Shown here: positions 7,971-16,958 of the stretch, piece by piece
Layout of the letters: each line of letters starts with the position of its first letter
Position numbering within the stretch: position 1 is the first letter of the stretch
Source: Ruminococcus sp.
GTDB taxonomy: Bacteria; Bacillota; Clostridia; Oscillospirales; Ruminococcaceae
DNA: 35,756 nt
Direction of reading: 5' to 3'
Assembly (NCBI GenBank): GCA_017513795.1
Contig: JAFXEJ010000044.1
Location: forward strand, 1 to 35,756
Notes under the pieces: model-generated
What the model was told of the DNA's origin: nothing
Seen by the model: only the letters and a program-made list of their open reading frames with translations
Databases searched by the model: none
Position numbers and translations under genes: made by a program

Positions 7971-10961
7971 TTACTTCTTCAACCTCTCATAAACCACACT
8001 GCCTATCGTTTCCATTACCTGTTTCATCATCTCAGGATCGGAGAACATCTTGACAAAGAACTCCTCGTTCTGCTCGTAGCGTGAAGCAGCCATTTCAGGG
8101 AAATCCTTTGCAAACAGGAGCATAAAGGTTTTGAAATCATTACTCTTGGCATAACTCTTCCACTTGTCCTGCATTGCATAGTCATTCTCAATCTGGAGCA
8201 GCACCTTATCCATTTCCGTGAACGCAGTGCCGTACTTCTCGTTGATTTTATCAATAATAACAGTAAGCGGATCCTTTTTCTTTTCCCGTCTGCCAGCTTC
8301 GCCAGTAATGGGTGTGAAGCCTTCTTCCGTTGCCTGTAATTCGATTGCACCCTCGAAATCCTTTTGCAGCTTGTAGTATTCAAGCAGTACTTTATCGTCC
8401 ACATAGACATGCTCCGCACAGCCCTTTGGGAGCATTGTTGCAAGGAATTTCGCATAGATGCTGAATTTATGCAGTTCCTTATCAAACAGACGGCATACCT
8501 GTGTGATGAATGCGTAGATACGGTTAAATCTTGCAAGTGTAGATTTGAACATATCCTTCTTCTCATCCTCAAGAGCCATATATCTGTCCAAAGCAGGCTG
8601 CATTTTGGCTTTCAGCTTGCCCAGATCGCCGTATTCCTGATTGGATGCAGAATACCACACATCTGCAAAGCTATTGATTTCCACCTGCTGATACACTCTG
8701 TATTCATCAAGTGTATTCTTCAAATCATATACAACATTCGGGTCGGTTTCCTTTTCGAGAACCGTTTCTTCATAATACGGGTCAAAGGATTTTTTGATAT
8801 CCTCTGCACTGTTGACAAAATCCAGTACGAATGTATCCAGCTTGCCACGGCAAGTACGATTCAATCTTGAAAGTGTCTGCACTGCCTTGACACCTGACAG
8901 CTGCTTATCCACAAACATTGTATGCAGCAGAGGTTCGTCAAAGCCTGTCTGATACTTCTCTGCAACAATCAGCATACCAAAATCATCGGTATGGAATGCC
9001 GCAGGAAGTGCCTTTTCCTTGATGGTTTCGCCATCCTTGGTCTTGTTGATCTTCTCCTCGGTATAACTCTCGCCGTTATCCTCCACCTCACCCGAAAATG
9101 CTACAAGCACATCCAGATTGGAATAGCCTTTCTCCTCAATCTGTTTCTTGAATTCCAGTACATATCGTACCGCATGAAGTCGGGATGGAGTTACAATCAT
9201 TGCCTTTGCTTTTCCGCCGATTTTATGCCGTGTGATGTTAAGAAAATGCTCCAGCATGATCGCTGTTTTCTGCGAAATATTATGCGGATGCAGGGTTTCA
9301 TAGTTACGGATCGCCTTGACACCTGCCACTGTATCCAACTCTGGATCATCGGGAATGGTCTTGGCAATCTTATAGTACATTTTGTACGTCATGTAGTTTT
9401 GCAGTACATCCAGAATAAAATGCTCCTCGATAGCCTGTCGCATAGAGTAGATATGGAACGGGTGGTATTTTCCGTTTGCATCACGCTGTCCGAACATCTG
9501 CAAGGTTTTATCCTTGGGCGTGGCTGTGAATGCAAAGAACGACAGATTATCGTGAATGCCCTGTGATGCAAGTTCGTCAAGAAGTTTGTCCTCATCATCC
9601 TTACGCTTGCTTTCTTCCTCGTATTCCAGCTCTGCCATTTCTTCCAGAGCCTTTTCTGTATCCGCCAATGCCCGTTTCAGCTTCTTTGCAGCATCGCCTG
9701 TCTGTGAAGAATGTGCCTCGTTAATGATCACCGCAAAACGCTTATTCGCAGAATTGACTTCCTTGTAAATCACAGGGAATTTCTGCAAAGTCGTGATGAT
9801 AATGCCCGTACCTGCTTCAATCGCTTCCTGAAGCTGTTTTGCGTTCTTGTCAATTTTCTGCACAACACCCTCAACATGATCGAACTGATACACGGTATTC
9901 TGTAATTGGCTGTCCAGCACTCGTCTGTCCGTGACAATGATCACCGACTGGAAAATCTTCTCATCCTTGTTGTCATGCAGTCCCGACAGACGATGTGCAA
10001 GCCACGCAATAGAATTGGACTTGCCAGAGCCTGCACTGTGCTGAATCAGATAATTCCTGCCAGAACCATTTTCCTTGACATCGGCAAGCAGTCTTGTCAC
10101 CACATCAAGCTGATGATAACGAGGGAAAATCATTCGCTCAGATTTCACATTGCCCTTGTCATCACGCTCTACCTGCAAATGCAGATACTTATGCAGGATT
10201 TCAAGCAGTCTGTCCTTAACAAGCACCTGTTCCCAGAGATACGCTGTATCATAGCCATTTTCATTGATCGGATTTCCCTTGCCGCCCACATTGCCAGCAC
10301 CATTACTGCCCTGATTGAACGGCAGGAAATAGGTTGAAGCACCCTCCAGACGTGTTGTCATATACACATTGGAAAGGTCAACGGCAAAATGCACCAGCAC
10401 TCTGTTCTTGAACTCGAAAATAGCGTCCTTGCTTGCTCGGTCGAACTTGTACTGATTGATCGCATTCGAGGTATCCTGCCCTGTGAACTGGCATTTCAGC
10501 TCCATGGAAACGGTAGGAATACCGTTGATGAACAGCACAATATCAATGCTGTTTTCGTTTTGCAGGGAATAATGGAGCTGTCTTGTGCAGTGGAGGACAT
10601 TGCTCTCATACTGCTTACGGCTTGTTTCATTGATGGAGGTTTCGGGCTTCCAGAATACGGCACGGAACTTGATGCCCCTGTCGGTGAAGCCCTGACGGAA
10701 CACTTTCAACAGTCCTACCATTTTTACTTCACGGCAGAAACGCTCCACGATTTGTTTTTCGCTGTCGCCGCCGTAGATTTTCTCGAAACGCTCCCACGCT
10801 TTCGGCTGGCTTGTCCTGATAAAGGAAACAAAGGTATTCACATCAAGGGCGAGCTTGCGGTCAAAAGTTTTCGGGTCGCCTTTGCAGTAGCCGCCGTGGG
10901 TGGTGAGATATTCCTCGATGTCCTGTTCAAAGCGTTTTTCTTTGTAGTCGAAGTCTGGCAT
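7971..10961 (-). CDS. hsdR: Type I restriction enzyme, R subunit
   Basis: 996 residues, usual for HsdR. The N-terminal PD-(D/E)XK nuclease shows IDIVLFINGIPTVSMELK. The SF2 helicase motor has Walker A HSAGSGKS (Lys314), motif III FTATP and motif V/VI GFDEPLL...QTLSRLNR. The C-terminal helical domain for docking to HsdM/S follows. It cuts unmodified DNA after ATP-driven translocation, together with HsdM and HsdS of this operon. Oddity: motif II reads NEAH (Asn414) where the family normally has DEAH. The gene is richer in G+C than its neighbours on both sides, which suggests a mosaic operon. It starts 2 nt after the DUF2806-like gene. Confidence 0.95.
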   Translation of the reverse strand: MPDFDYKEKRFEQDIEEYLTTHGGYCKGDPKTFDRKLALDVNTFVSFIRTSQPKAWERFEKIYGGDSEKQIVERFCREVKMVGLLKVFRQGFTDRGIKFRAVFWKPETSINETSRKQYESNVLHCTRQLHYSLQNENSIDIVLFINGIPTVSMELKCQFTGQDTSNAINQYKFDRASKDAIFEFKNRVLVHFAVDLSNVYMTTRLEGASTYFLPFNQGSNGAGNVGGKGNPINENGYDTAYLWEQVLVKDRLLEILHKYLHLQVERDDKGNVKSERMIFPRYHQLDVVTRLLADVKENGSGRNYLIQHSAGSGKSNSIAWLAHRLSGLHDNKDEKIFQSVIIVTDRRVLDSQLQNTVYQFDHVEGVVQKIDKNAKQLQEAIEAGTGIIITTLQKFPVIYKEVNSANKRFAVIINEAHSSQTGDAAKKLKRALADTEKALEEMAELEYEEESKRKDDEDKLLDELASQGIHDNLSFFAFTATPKDKTLQMFGQRDANGKYHPFHIYSMRQAIEEHFILDVLQNYMTYKMYYKIAKTIPDDPELDTVAGVKAIRNYETLHPHNISQKTAIMLEHFLNITRHKIGGKAKAMIVTPSRLHAVRYVLEFKKQIEEKGYSNLDVLVAFSGEVEDNGESYTEEKINKTKDGETIKEKALPAAFHTDDFGMLIVAEKYQTGFDEPLLHTMFVDKQLSGVKAVQTLSRLNRTCRGKLDTFVLDFVNSAEDIKKSFDPYYEETVLEKETDPNVVYDLKNTLDEYRVYQQVEINSFADVWYSASNQEYGDLGKLKAKMQPALDRYMALEDEKKDMFKSTLARFNRIYAFITQVCRLFDKELHKFSIYAKFLATMLPKGCAEHVYVDDKVLLEYYKLQKDFEGAIELQATEEGFTPITGEAGRREKKKDPLTVIIDKINEKYGTAFTEMDKVLLQIENDYAMQDKWKSYAKSNDFKTFMLLFAKDFPEMAASRYEQNEEFFVKMFSDPEMMKQVMETIGSVVYERLKK

Positions 10962-10963
10962 GT

Positions 10964-11968
10964 TTACACCTCTGTTGTAGTATTAGTCGAATTGGTTTCT
11001 TGATTTAATAAGTCTTCTTCAGAATAAGTGATTTGATCTCCCTTTTGCGACACAAATTTATGTAAACTGATATTTATATTCGTATGTTTTTTCTTTGAGA
11101 TCTCACGAGTATAGTCAATTATAAATTGCTCATTCGCTTGCATATCTACTATTTTTGTGAGTTCGATTGCAGATGATGATAGCAAATGAATATCAAATTT
11201 ATGCTCTATATCTTTATTAGAAATGTTAGTAAAAACAATGACATACTGGTCACAATACACAGTTGCATTATTTTTAAGAGGAGATATGATGTTTGTTTGT
11301 TCAGAGCTATCCAAATTTAATAACCCAAGTTCTTTTAAACGCACTCTATTTAACCATGTTAAACCATATTTATGATAAATACTACCAGTTAACAATTTAC
11401 AATCTACTTGAAGCGAACACATTTTTTCAAATAATTTAAAATCGTCAACAGACATATTTCTTAACACATTCAAAGTTTGAAAACTAAAGCTTCCAGGAGC
11501 TTCAAGTTCTTTCGCAAGTATCTTTGCCCATATATTTTGCATATATTCATCAGAAGTGGTTTTAGCGTTTTCAAAATAAAGGTTAATCCAGTCAATTGTT
11601 GTGAAAGAACCAAGGTTGATTTTATTTTCCTGTATAATTCTGTGGGTTTCCTCAATAATTTTGTGCAGATTATCTGTTGCTTTCTGTTCAAAAACTGAAT
11701 AGGCTTGATTTAAACTTACTTGAAAATTTTCTCTTGTTAAAGCCGTCAAAGCTTGAACATCGCAGTTATTATTAATAATATTACCGACTGCTTTTTGAGA
11801 ATTATCAGTACAGTTATCGCCGTATTCTTTTTTATCATTAAATGAATTTTTGTTTATTTTACATTTTTTGTAAGCCGAGCCTCCTAAGAATAATGCAACT
11901 ATGCCAGTAATGCAACTAATAAGTGCAAGCAATGTATCAAGATTAAATCCTTGAAAAAAATCTTTCAT
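10964..11968 (-). CDS. Membrane-anchored DUF2806-like protein within the hsd operon
   Basis: 334 residues. A hydrophobic helix at about residues 10-30 (DTLLALISCITGIVALFLGG) anchors a cytosolic part. Residues 122-172 contain IDWINLYFENAKTTSDEYMQ, then a WAKILAKELEAPGSFSFQT block. This matches the W..F.ENAK..SDE.MQ.LWAKILA.E...PGSFS pattern of DUF2806/Abi-alpha-type proteins. The rest, including a late beta-rich region, is unrecognised. It lies between hsdS and hsdR with 2-nt gaps on each side, so it is strongly coupled to the restriction enzyme. It is AT-rich compared with hsdR and hsdM. An abortive or membrane-damage effector is a hypothesis; the family function is not established to my knowledge. 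Confidence 0.65.
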   Translation of the reverse strand: MKDFFQGFNLDTLLALISCITGIVALFLGGSAYKKCKINKNSFNDKKEYGDNCTDNSQKAVGNIINNNCDVQALTALTRENFQVSLNQAYSVFEQKATDNLHKIIEETHRIIQENKINLGSFTTIDWINLYFENAKTTSDEYMQNIWAKILAKELEAPGSFSFQTLNVLRNMSVDDFKLFEKMCSLQVDCKLLTGSIYHKYGLTWLNRVRLKELGLLNLDSSEQTNIISPLKNNATVYCDQYVIVFTNISNKDIEHKFDIHLLSSSAIELTKIVDMQANEQFIIDYTREISKKKHTNINISLHKFVSQKGDQITYSEEDLLNQETNSTNTTTEV

Positions 11969-11970
11969 TA

Positions 11971-13242
11971 TTACACCTCTCTCTTTCCCGTTACAACCTC
12001 ATAAATGAGGGATTTTTTATATGCGGTGAGTTTTTCAATGATCGCCTGTTTTTTGGCGATGGCAGAGTCAATTGCGGAGCATTTTTTGTCGAGATATTCT
12101 ACAATTTCGCATTGTTCGTTTTTGGGCGGATATGACATAGAAAAGTTCTTTAATGTATTTAATGACAAATTAGCGATAGTCGAACCAAGCAAACTAATTT
12201 CCATTATTAGTTTTGCAGCATTGCTTTGCAAATAATATCGTAAAAATCGTTTGTTTTCAGTTGGTTTTAAAGTAATGTATCCTGCACTCTTTCCAAGCAA
12301 CACTTTTTCACTATTATAAAATGATGTTTTTCCATATGTTGCACCGTTCAATGTAATTAAAATTGTATCCGTTGTTAACAGGGAAGGTTTATATTTTTTG
12401 TACTCATCCTCGTTTATGGTGTCGGTATTGTCTTTGAAAACCAAATTATCAAAACCAATATTATTGCCGTTTATAAAATAAATCGAACCAGCTAAATCAT
12501 ATTCTGGCGTTGTATGTATTCCGTCACCTATTTCCAAAGAAAGATATTTAAATTTTGTTATCTCCCAATGCTCAGGCACATCCCCAATCCACTCAACTCC
12601 ACTATCCTTCATCCTCACATCAGGATTCAGTCCCTTTGTGACTGCCTCGGTAATGACGGAGAGCTTATAGGTTTTCAGCTTTTCGATGACCTCCTGCTGA
12701 CGTGCAATGATGCTGTCGATCTTTTCGCATTTGGTGTCGAGGTAGGTGGAGATGCGGTGTTGTTCTTTATATGGCGGGATGGGGGTTAATATTTCACCTA
12801 ATTGTGATTCAGTCAATGAGTGTCGTAAATTCTTTGCGAGATGTAATAGCTGTTTTGAGTAATCCAAATTAAGATAATAGTAGTAATAGTATTTCAGATG
12901 TGCGTTCTTGTTCAGTTCAAATTGGCTATATGCAGGACTTGTAACGCCATCATTTTCTACTACACCAATACATCTTGGGGTTACATCAATATCAAATAAA
13001 CACATTAACAAGTTACCTGCTTTAATATATTGATAGCCATCAAAAGACAATGGCATTTTTCCGCTCGGATTATCCAAATCCCTCTTTATAACACCATTCA
13101 TAGTTAAAGATAAAACATCTTCACCATTATATTTTTCGCATACATTTTTCACCTTTCTCATTATACGTTTATTGGGAATTATCTCCCACCCAACAGGAAT
13201 CTCCCCAATCCATTCAATGCCGCTGTCTTTCATATTTCTCAT
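11971..13242 (-). CDS. hsdS: Type I restriction-modification specificity subunit
   Basis: 423 residues with the expected two-fold layout. Each half begins MKDSG(I/V)EWIG(E/D)(I/V)P..WE, followed by a target recognition domain and a conserved spacer helix (YLDTKCEKIDSIIARQQEVI and YLDKKCSAIDSAIAKKQAII). It sets the bipartite DNA target for both methylation and cleavage. The start ATG overlaps the stop of the upstream cyclase-like gene as ATGA, which implies translational coupling. The near-identical repeat segments would allow recombination that swaps recognition domains. Confidence 0.95.
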   Translation of the reverse strand: MRNMKDSGIEWIGEIPVGWEIIPNKRIMRKVKNVCEKYNGEDVLSLTMNGVIKRDLDNPSGKMPLSFDGYQYIKAGNLLMCLFDIDVTPRCIGVVENDGVTSPAYSQFELNKNAHLKYYYYYYLNLDYSKQLLHLAKNLRHSLTESQLGEILTPIPPYKEQHRISTYLDTKCEKIDSIIARQQEVIEKLKTYKLSVITEAVTKGLNPDVRMKDSGVEWIGDVPEHWEITKFKYLSLEIGDGIHTTPEYDLAGSIYFINGNNIGFDNLVFKDNTDTINEDEYKKYKPSLLTTDTILITLNGATYGKTSFYNSEKVLLGKSAGYITLKPTENKRFLRYYLQSNAAKLIMEISLLGSTIANLSLNTLKNFSMSYPPKNEQCEIVEYLDKKCSAIDSAIAKKQAIIEKLTAYKKSLIYEVVTGKREV

Positions 13243-14009
13243 GTTTCTTCATCCCATCTTATCGGATTAAATTCACCATAATACTCATTAAAAATATCTT
13301 TTGCTATGCGTAGATATTGCTTGTGCCAGTTGTACTTTTGTAAAACTTTGATGTCTGTTTCCTTTTTTACCTTTTCGCAAAACTCTTTATATCCTTTTGT
13401 TAAGATGTATTCAGCATCTGGTAATTCAGCATAGGTTATATAATCAAAGAAATATAAACCATCAGTATCTTTCAAGCAAAAGTATTTTTCATCAAAAAAC
13501 TCTTTTTCAAGGATGTTTGCTTTGAAAAATTCAATTAAAGAATTAGATATTATAATACGAGGATAAATAGCAAGTTTCTCTTCATAGTATACTACCTCTG
13601 ATAAACCTTTACCCCAAACCATCATTTCATTTATTGCTAAAGAATTCAGGGTTATCCCACCCCTAAAAAGGATGTTTCTTTTCGCAAATTGAAAAAGGAA
13701 TAGTAGTAGAAATTTCGAAAGATTCGTATAAATGGAAAAGACACTTTCAAAATTTGTTTTATCAGGAACTTTCTGAGCAATAAGAATATTATCAGAAAAC
13801 ACCTTAAATTCAAACCTGTCAAACACCTTTGTTTCGTTCATAGTCAATGCTACACTATATGCACTATAAATATTTTCAAAGATTTCGTCATCATTTTCAG
13901 ATATATTTGATTTTGAGCCTAATAAATCTATATAACAAATTAAGTAGTCCTGTGTTATAGGTGGCTGAAACAAGTAATCTGGTAAGTTAATATGTTCCGC
14001 AGTTTTCAT
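13239..14009 (-). CDS. Nucleotidyl-cyclase-fold-like protein coupled to hsdS
   Basis: 256 residues, not recognised as a named family. LICYIDLLGSK (Asp28) and FKVFSDNILIA (Asp73) are 45 residues apart, the spacing and context of the two metal-binding Asp residues of class III nucleotidyl cyclases. FRGGITLNS (116-124) and WGKGLSEVVYYEE...YPRIIIS follow, corresponding to the R-x-GI..G and G..VN.AaRLE..I.vS segments. At the positions where cyclases have catalytic Asn and Arg, this protein has Ser and Tyr. It could bind a nucleotide, make a signal, or be an inactive sensor. It overlaps hsdS by 4 nt and lies after the hsdM remnant. It is AT-rich like hsdS. Confidence 0.5.
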   Translation of the reverse strand: MKTAEHINLPDYLFQPPITQDYLICYIDLLGSKSNISENDDEIFENIYSAYSVALTMNETKVFDRFEFKVFSDNILIAQKVPDKTNFESVFSIYTNLSKFLLLFLFQFAKRNILFRGGITLNSLAINEMMVWGKGLSEVVYYEEKLAIYPRIIISNSLIEFFKANILEKEFFDEKYFCLKDTDGLYFFDYITYAELPDAEYILTKGYKEFCEKVKKETDIKVLQKYNWHKQYLRIAKDIFNEYYGEFNPIRWDEET

Positions 14010-14025
14010 TTTTTCACCTCAAACC

Positions 14026-14208
14026 TTATTCAAATAGTTTCTTGAGCGAAGATGAAACTTCTTCAAGTTCTATGATTCTATTCAAAATTTCATCCACTGC
14101 TTTGGTTTCCTGATATTTATAAAAATATCAAGTCATCGGAATTTCATAGCCGACAGTGGATTTTTTGGCATCAATCCATGCAATGTTGATGTCTTTCGTT
14201 TTACACAT
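14026..14208 (-). pseudogene. Remnant of a second hsdM 3' end
   Basis: The minus frame reads AWIDAKKSTVGYEIPMT, then TGA at 14130-14128, then YFYKYQETKAVDEILNRIIE and on to a TAA at 14028-14026. The intact HsdM has AWIDAKKSTVGYEIPFTRYF ... YKYEAP...EILELEKEL at its C-terminus, so this is a diverged duplicate of the last ~55 codons with Arg changed to stop. About 48 nt are almost identical to 15350-15400. A 26-codon ORF could start at 14208, overlapping the RhuM stop. It marks a recombination junction where hsdM and rhuM joined an older hsdS-side segment. Confidence 0.85.
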
Positions 14209-15229
14209 TGTGCTTTCCTCCCTTGGATTCCAGCATTTTCTTCACGGACTTGTCAAAATCAGAGGTGATTTTCTGCGTTTTATTGAATACGTCGTATTCT
14301 GTTTCTGCCTTTTTGTCCGCCTGCTTTTTGGAGATTTTTCCTTTATCACGGAGAATCTCATAGCGGCGGAAGTTCAGAAACTCGTTGACGCTTGCCTCAA
14401 ATTCCTCCATTGTGAATGTGTTTTCACGCTCAATCAGATCCTCAATATAATCGAAATAGCCAGTTACAGCCCTTTCAAGCTGTCGAATCTGCGTTGCATC
14501 AAGATAATTTTTCGCAACTGTAACATCTGATTTCAGAATACGTCCGTCGGGAGCATTTTTCCATGTGGTCAAGCCCATGTTTTCTTTTTCACGGTCAGCT
14601 GATGTATATATTATTTCTGCGGCAGTCTGTCCTGTGATAGCATAGTGGAACTTATTCTGCACAGTTGCATAGAAACGCTTTGTGACTTCTGCGTGTTTGT
14701 CATAGTCAATGCTGCACTCTGCAAAAATATCCGTGATCTGCTGCCATATTCTGCGTTCACTTGCACGGATAGAGCGAACTCTTTCAAGGAGTTCACGGAA
14801 ATAATCCTTGCCGAATACCGCCTCGCCCTGTTTCAGACGTTCATCGTCCATCGCAAAGCCCTTTATCATATATTCTTTCAGAACGCCAGTTGCCCAGATG
14901 CGGAACTTTGTCGCCTGACGGGAGTTGACACGATAACCGACAGAGATAATGGCGTCGAGATTGTAGAAATCTACATTTCGCTTTACTTGTCTGCTACCTT
15001 CGGTTTGAACTATTTCCATTTTGGAAACAGTTGATTCCTCGCTAAGTTCGCCCTCTTCATAGATGTTTTTCAGATGCTTACTGATTGCAGGCGTATTCAC
15101 TGCAAATAAATCCGCCATTGCTTTCTGTGTGACCCATATGCTGTCATTCTGCACCACCGCATTGACCGAAACATCGGATTCATCGGAATGGTATAATACA
15201 TAGTGTATCTGTTGATTCATATCATTCAT
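14201..15229 (-). CDS. RhuM-family protein between hsdM and hsdS
   Basis: 342 residues from the ATG at 15229, which forms ATGAATGA with the hsdM stop and has GGAGG 9 nt upstream; a longer reading frame start inside hsdM is less likely. It has an N-terminal winged-helix-like part (SIWVTQKAMADLFAVNTPAI, SKHLKNIYEEGEL) and the RhuM signature (NLDAIISVGYRVNSRQATKF, RIWATGVLKEYMIKGFAMDD, ERLK). RhuM was first named from a Salmonella pathogenicity island and is common in type I restriction loci, but its biochemical role is not known. G+C content resembles hsdM and hsdR rather than hsdS. The C-terminal coiled segment ends in a Lys-rich tail. Confidence 0.9.
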   Translation of the reverse strand: MNDMNQQIHYVLYHSDESDVSVNAVVQNDSIWVTQKAMADLFAVNTPAISKHLKNIYEEGELSEESTVSKMEIVQTEGSRQVKRNVDFYNLDAIISVGYRVNSRQATKFRIWATGVLKEYMIKGFAMDDERLKQGEAVFGKDYFRELLERVRSIRASERRIWQQITDIFAECSIDYDKHAEVTKRFYATVQNKFHYAITGQTAAEIIYTSADREKENMGLTTWKNAPDGRILKSDVTVAKNYLDATQIRQLERAVTGYFDYIEDLIERENTFTMEEFEASVNEFLNFRRYEILRDKGKISKKQADKKAETEYDVFNKTQKITSDFDKSVKKMLESKGGKHNV

Positions 15230-16958
15230 TACCAAACACCTCCGCCAGACTGCCGTCAAGCTCCTTTTCCAGCTCTAAAATCTCCGCCATAATCTCTGCG
15301 GACGGCTTCGGGGCTTCGTACTTGTAGAAATAGCGTGTGAACGGAATTTCATAGCCGACAGTAGATTTTTTGGCATCAATCCACGCATCAGGAGCAAAGG
15401 GCAGCACCTCACGGCTGAAATACTCGTCTATATCCTCCTTCAGCGGTACGCTCTCCGTATCACGCAGGGAGGAATCGGGCTGTTTTTTGCCTTTTTTCAG
15501 AATCGGCTCGCCGCTTTCATCACACAGCGGACGCTCCACCGTGATTTTGGTATAGCCGAAATCCTCGTTATCGAAAATCTTGCTGATGTCACTCTTTGCA
15601 AAATCGCCGTAAAGACGGGTTATTTCAGCAATAGCATTTTCGGGAATGTCGTTACGCTTGTTGCCGAGAGCCTTTCTGCGTTTCTCAAAAAGTCCGTTTG
15701 CATTGATCAGCTGCACCTTGCCCTCACGCTTTGTGCCAGCCTTTTTATTAGAAAGCACCCAGATATAAGTGGCAATGCCCGTGTTGTAGAAAATATCATT
15801 CGGCAGGGCGATAATTGCCTCCAGCAGGTCGTTTTCCAGTATGTACTTGCGGATATTGCTCGGGCCGCTGCCAGCATCACCTGTGAACAGCGGAGAACCG
15901 TTGTGAATAATAGCAATACGGCTGCCACCCTGGGAAATATCTTTCATTTTGGAGATGGCAGTCATGAGGAACAGCATCTGTCCGTCGGATGCAGCAGGCA
16001 GTCCTGCACCGAATCTGCCTGCAAATCCACGTTTTGCCTCGGCTTCTACCTTGGCTTTTTCGTTCTTCCACTCACGTCCGAACGGAGGATTGGAGATGAT
16101 ATAGTCAAAGGTCTGCCCCTCAAACTGGTCATCAGAAAGAGTATTGCCGTCCTTGATGAAGTCAGCGTTGTTGCCCTTGATGAGCATATCTGCTTTGCAA
16201 ATTGCGAATGTCTGGTCGTTCAGTTCCTGTCCGAATGCAAGAAGCTCGGTGGACTTGTTCAGCTCATGGAGGTATTCCTCTGCAACAGAGAGCATACCGC
16301 CAGTACCGCAGGCAGGGTCATAGATCGTCTTTGCGACATTGCTGCCAGAAAGAATGTCGTTATCATCGTAGAACAGGATATTGACCATAAGGCGGATCAC
16401 TTCACGGGGCGTGTAGTGCTGTCCAGCGTCCTCGTTGTGGGCTTCGGAAAATCTGCGGATGATTTCCTCGAAGATATAGCCCATCTCCAGATTGGAAATG
16501 GCATCGGGGTGCAGATTGGCTTTCGGAGAAGTAAATTCATTGATAACGATATAGAGAATCCCCTTGTTTGCCATTGTAGTGATATGTCCGTCAAATTTGA
16601 ATTTTTCGATTATGTTCTGGACATTCTCGGAGAAGCCGTTCAGATAGTCACGGAAGTTCGCCTCGATGTTGTCGGGGTCATCAAGGAGTTTTTCAAACGT
16701 AAATTTGCTTGTGTTATAGAATGCAAGACCGCCAGCGGCATTACGCAGCAGCACATCACGCATAGGAAGTGCCTTGACGGAGTCGTACTTCTCCAGTACA
16801 GCGTCCTTTGTATCCGCAAGAATGCAGTCAAAGCGGCGGATCACAGTCAGGGGGAGAATGACTTCTCCGTATTCGTGGGGCTTATATACGCCAGTTAATT
16901 TATCAGCAATCGCCCAGATCAGGGCGGCTTTTTCGTTTATGTTAGCACTCAGGCTCAT
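15222..16958 (-). CDS. hsdM: Type I restriction-modification methyltransferase subunit
   Basis: 578 residues. The N-terminal helical domain (INEKAALIWAIADKLTG...VILPLTVIRRFDCIL) is followed by an N6-adenine methyltransferase: SAM motif I DPACGTGGML from Asp214 and catalytic motif IV NPPF (290-293). It methylates adenine in the target set by HsdS and is needed in the restriction complex. Its start lies inside the end of the XRE gene (17-nt overlap). Its last ~55 codons are duplicated in broken form after rhuM. Confidence 0.96.
   Translation of the reverse strand: MSLSANINEKAALIWAIADKLTGVYKPHEYGEVILPLTVIRRFDCILADTKDAVLEKYDSVKALPMRDVLLRNAAGGLAFYNTSKFTFEKLLDDPDNIEANFRDYLNGFSENVQNIIEKFKFDGHITTMANKGILYIVINEFTSPKANLHPDAISNLEMGYIFEEIIRRFSEAHNEDAGQHYTPREVIRLMVNILFYDDNDILSGSNVAKTIYDPACGTGGMLSVAEEYLHELNKSTELLAFGQELNDQTFAICKADMLIKGNNADFIKDGNTLSDDQFEGQTFDYIISNPPFGREWKNEKAKVEAEAKRGFAGRFGAGLPAASDGQMLFLMTAISKMKDISQGGSRIAIIHNGSPLFTGDAGSGPSNIRKYILENDLLEAIIALPNDIFYNTGIATYIWVLSNKKAGTKREGKVQLINANGLFEKRRKALGNKRNDIPENAIAEITRLYGDFAKSDISKIFDNEDFGYTKITVERPLCDESGEPILKKGKKQPDSSLRDTESVPLKEDIDEYFSREVLPFAPDAWIDAKKSTVGYEIPFTRYFYKYEAPKPSAEIMAEILELEKELDGSLAEVFGNE

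Noticed and set aside
8364..11003. Long plus-strand reading frames opposite hsdR
   Set aside because: They are antisense shadows of a clearly coding, higher-G+C gene; no ribosome sites or family features.
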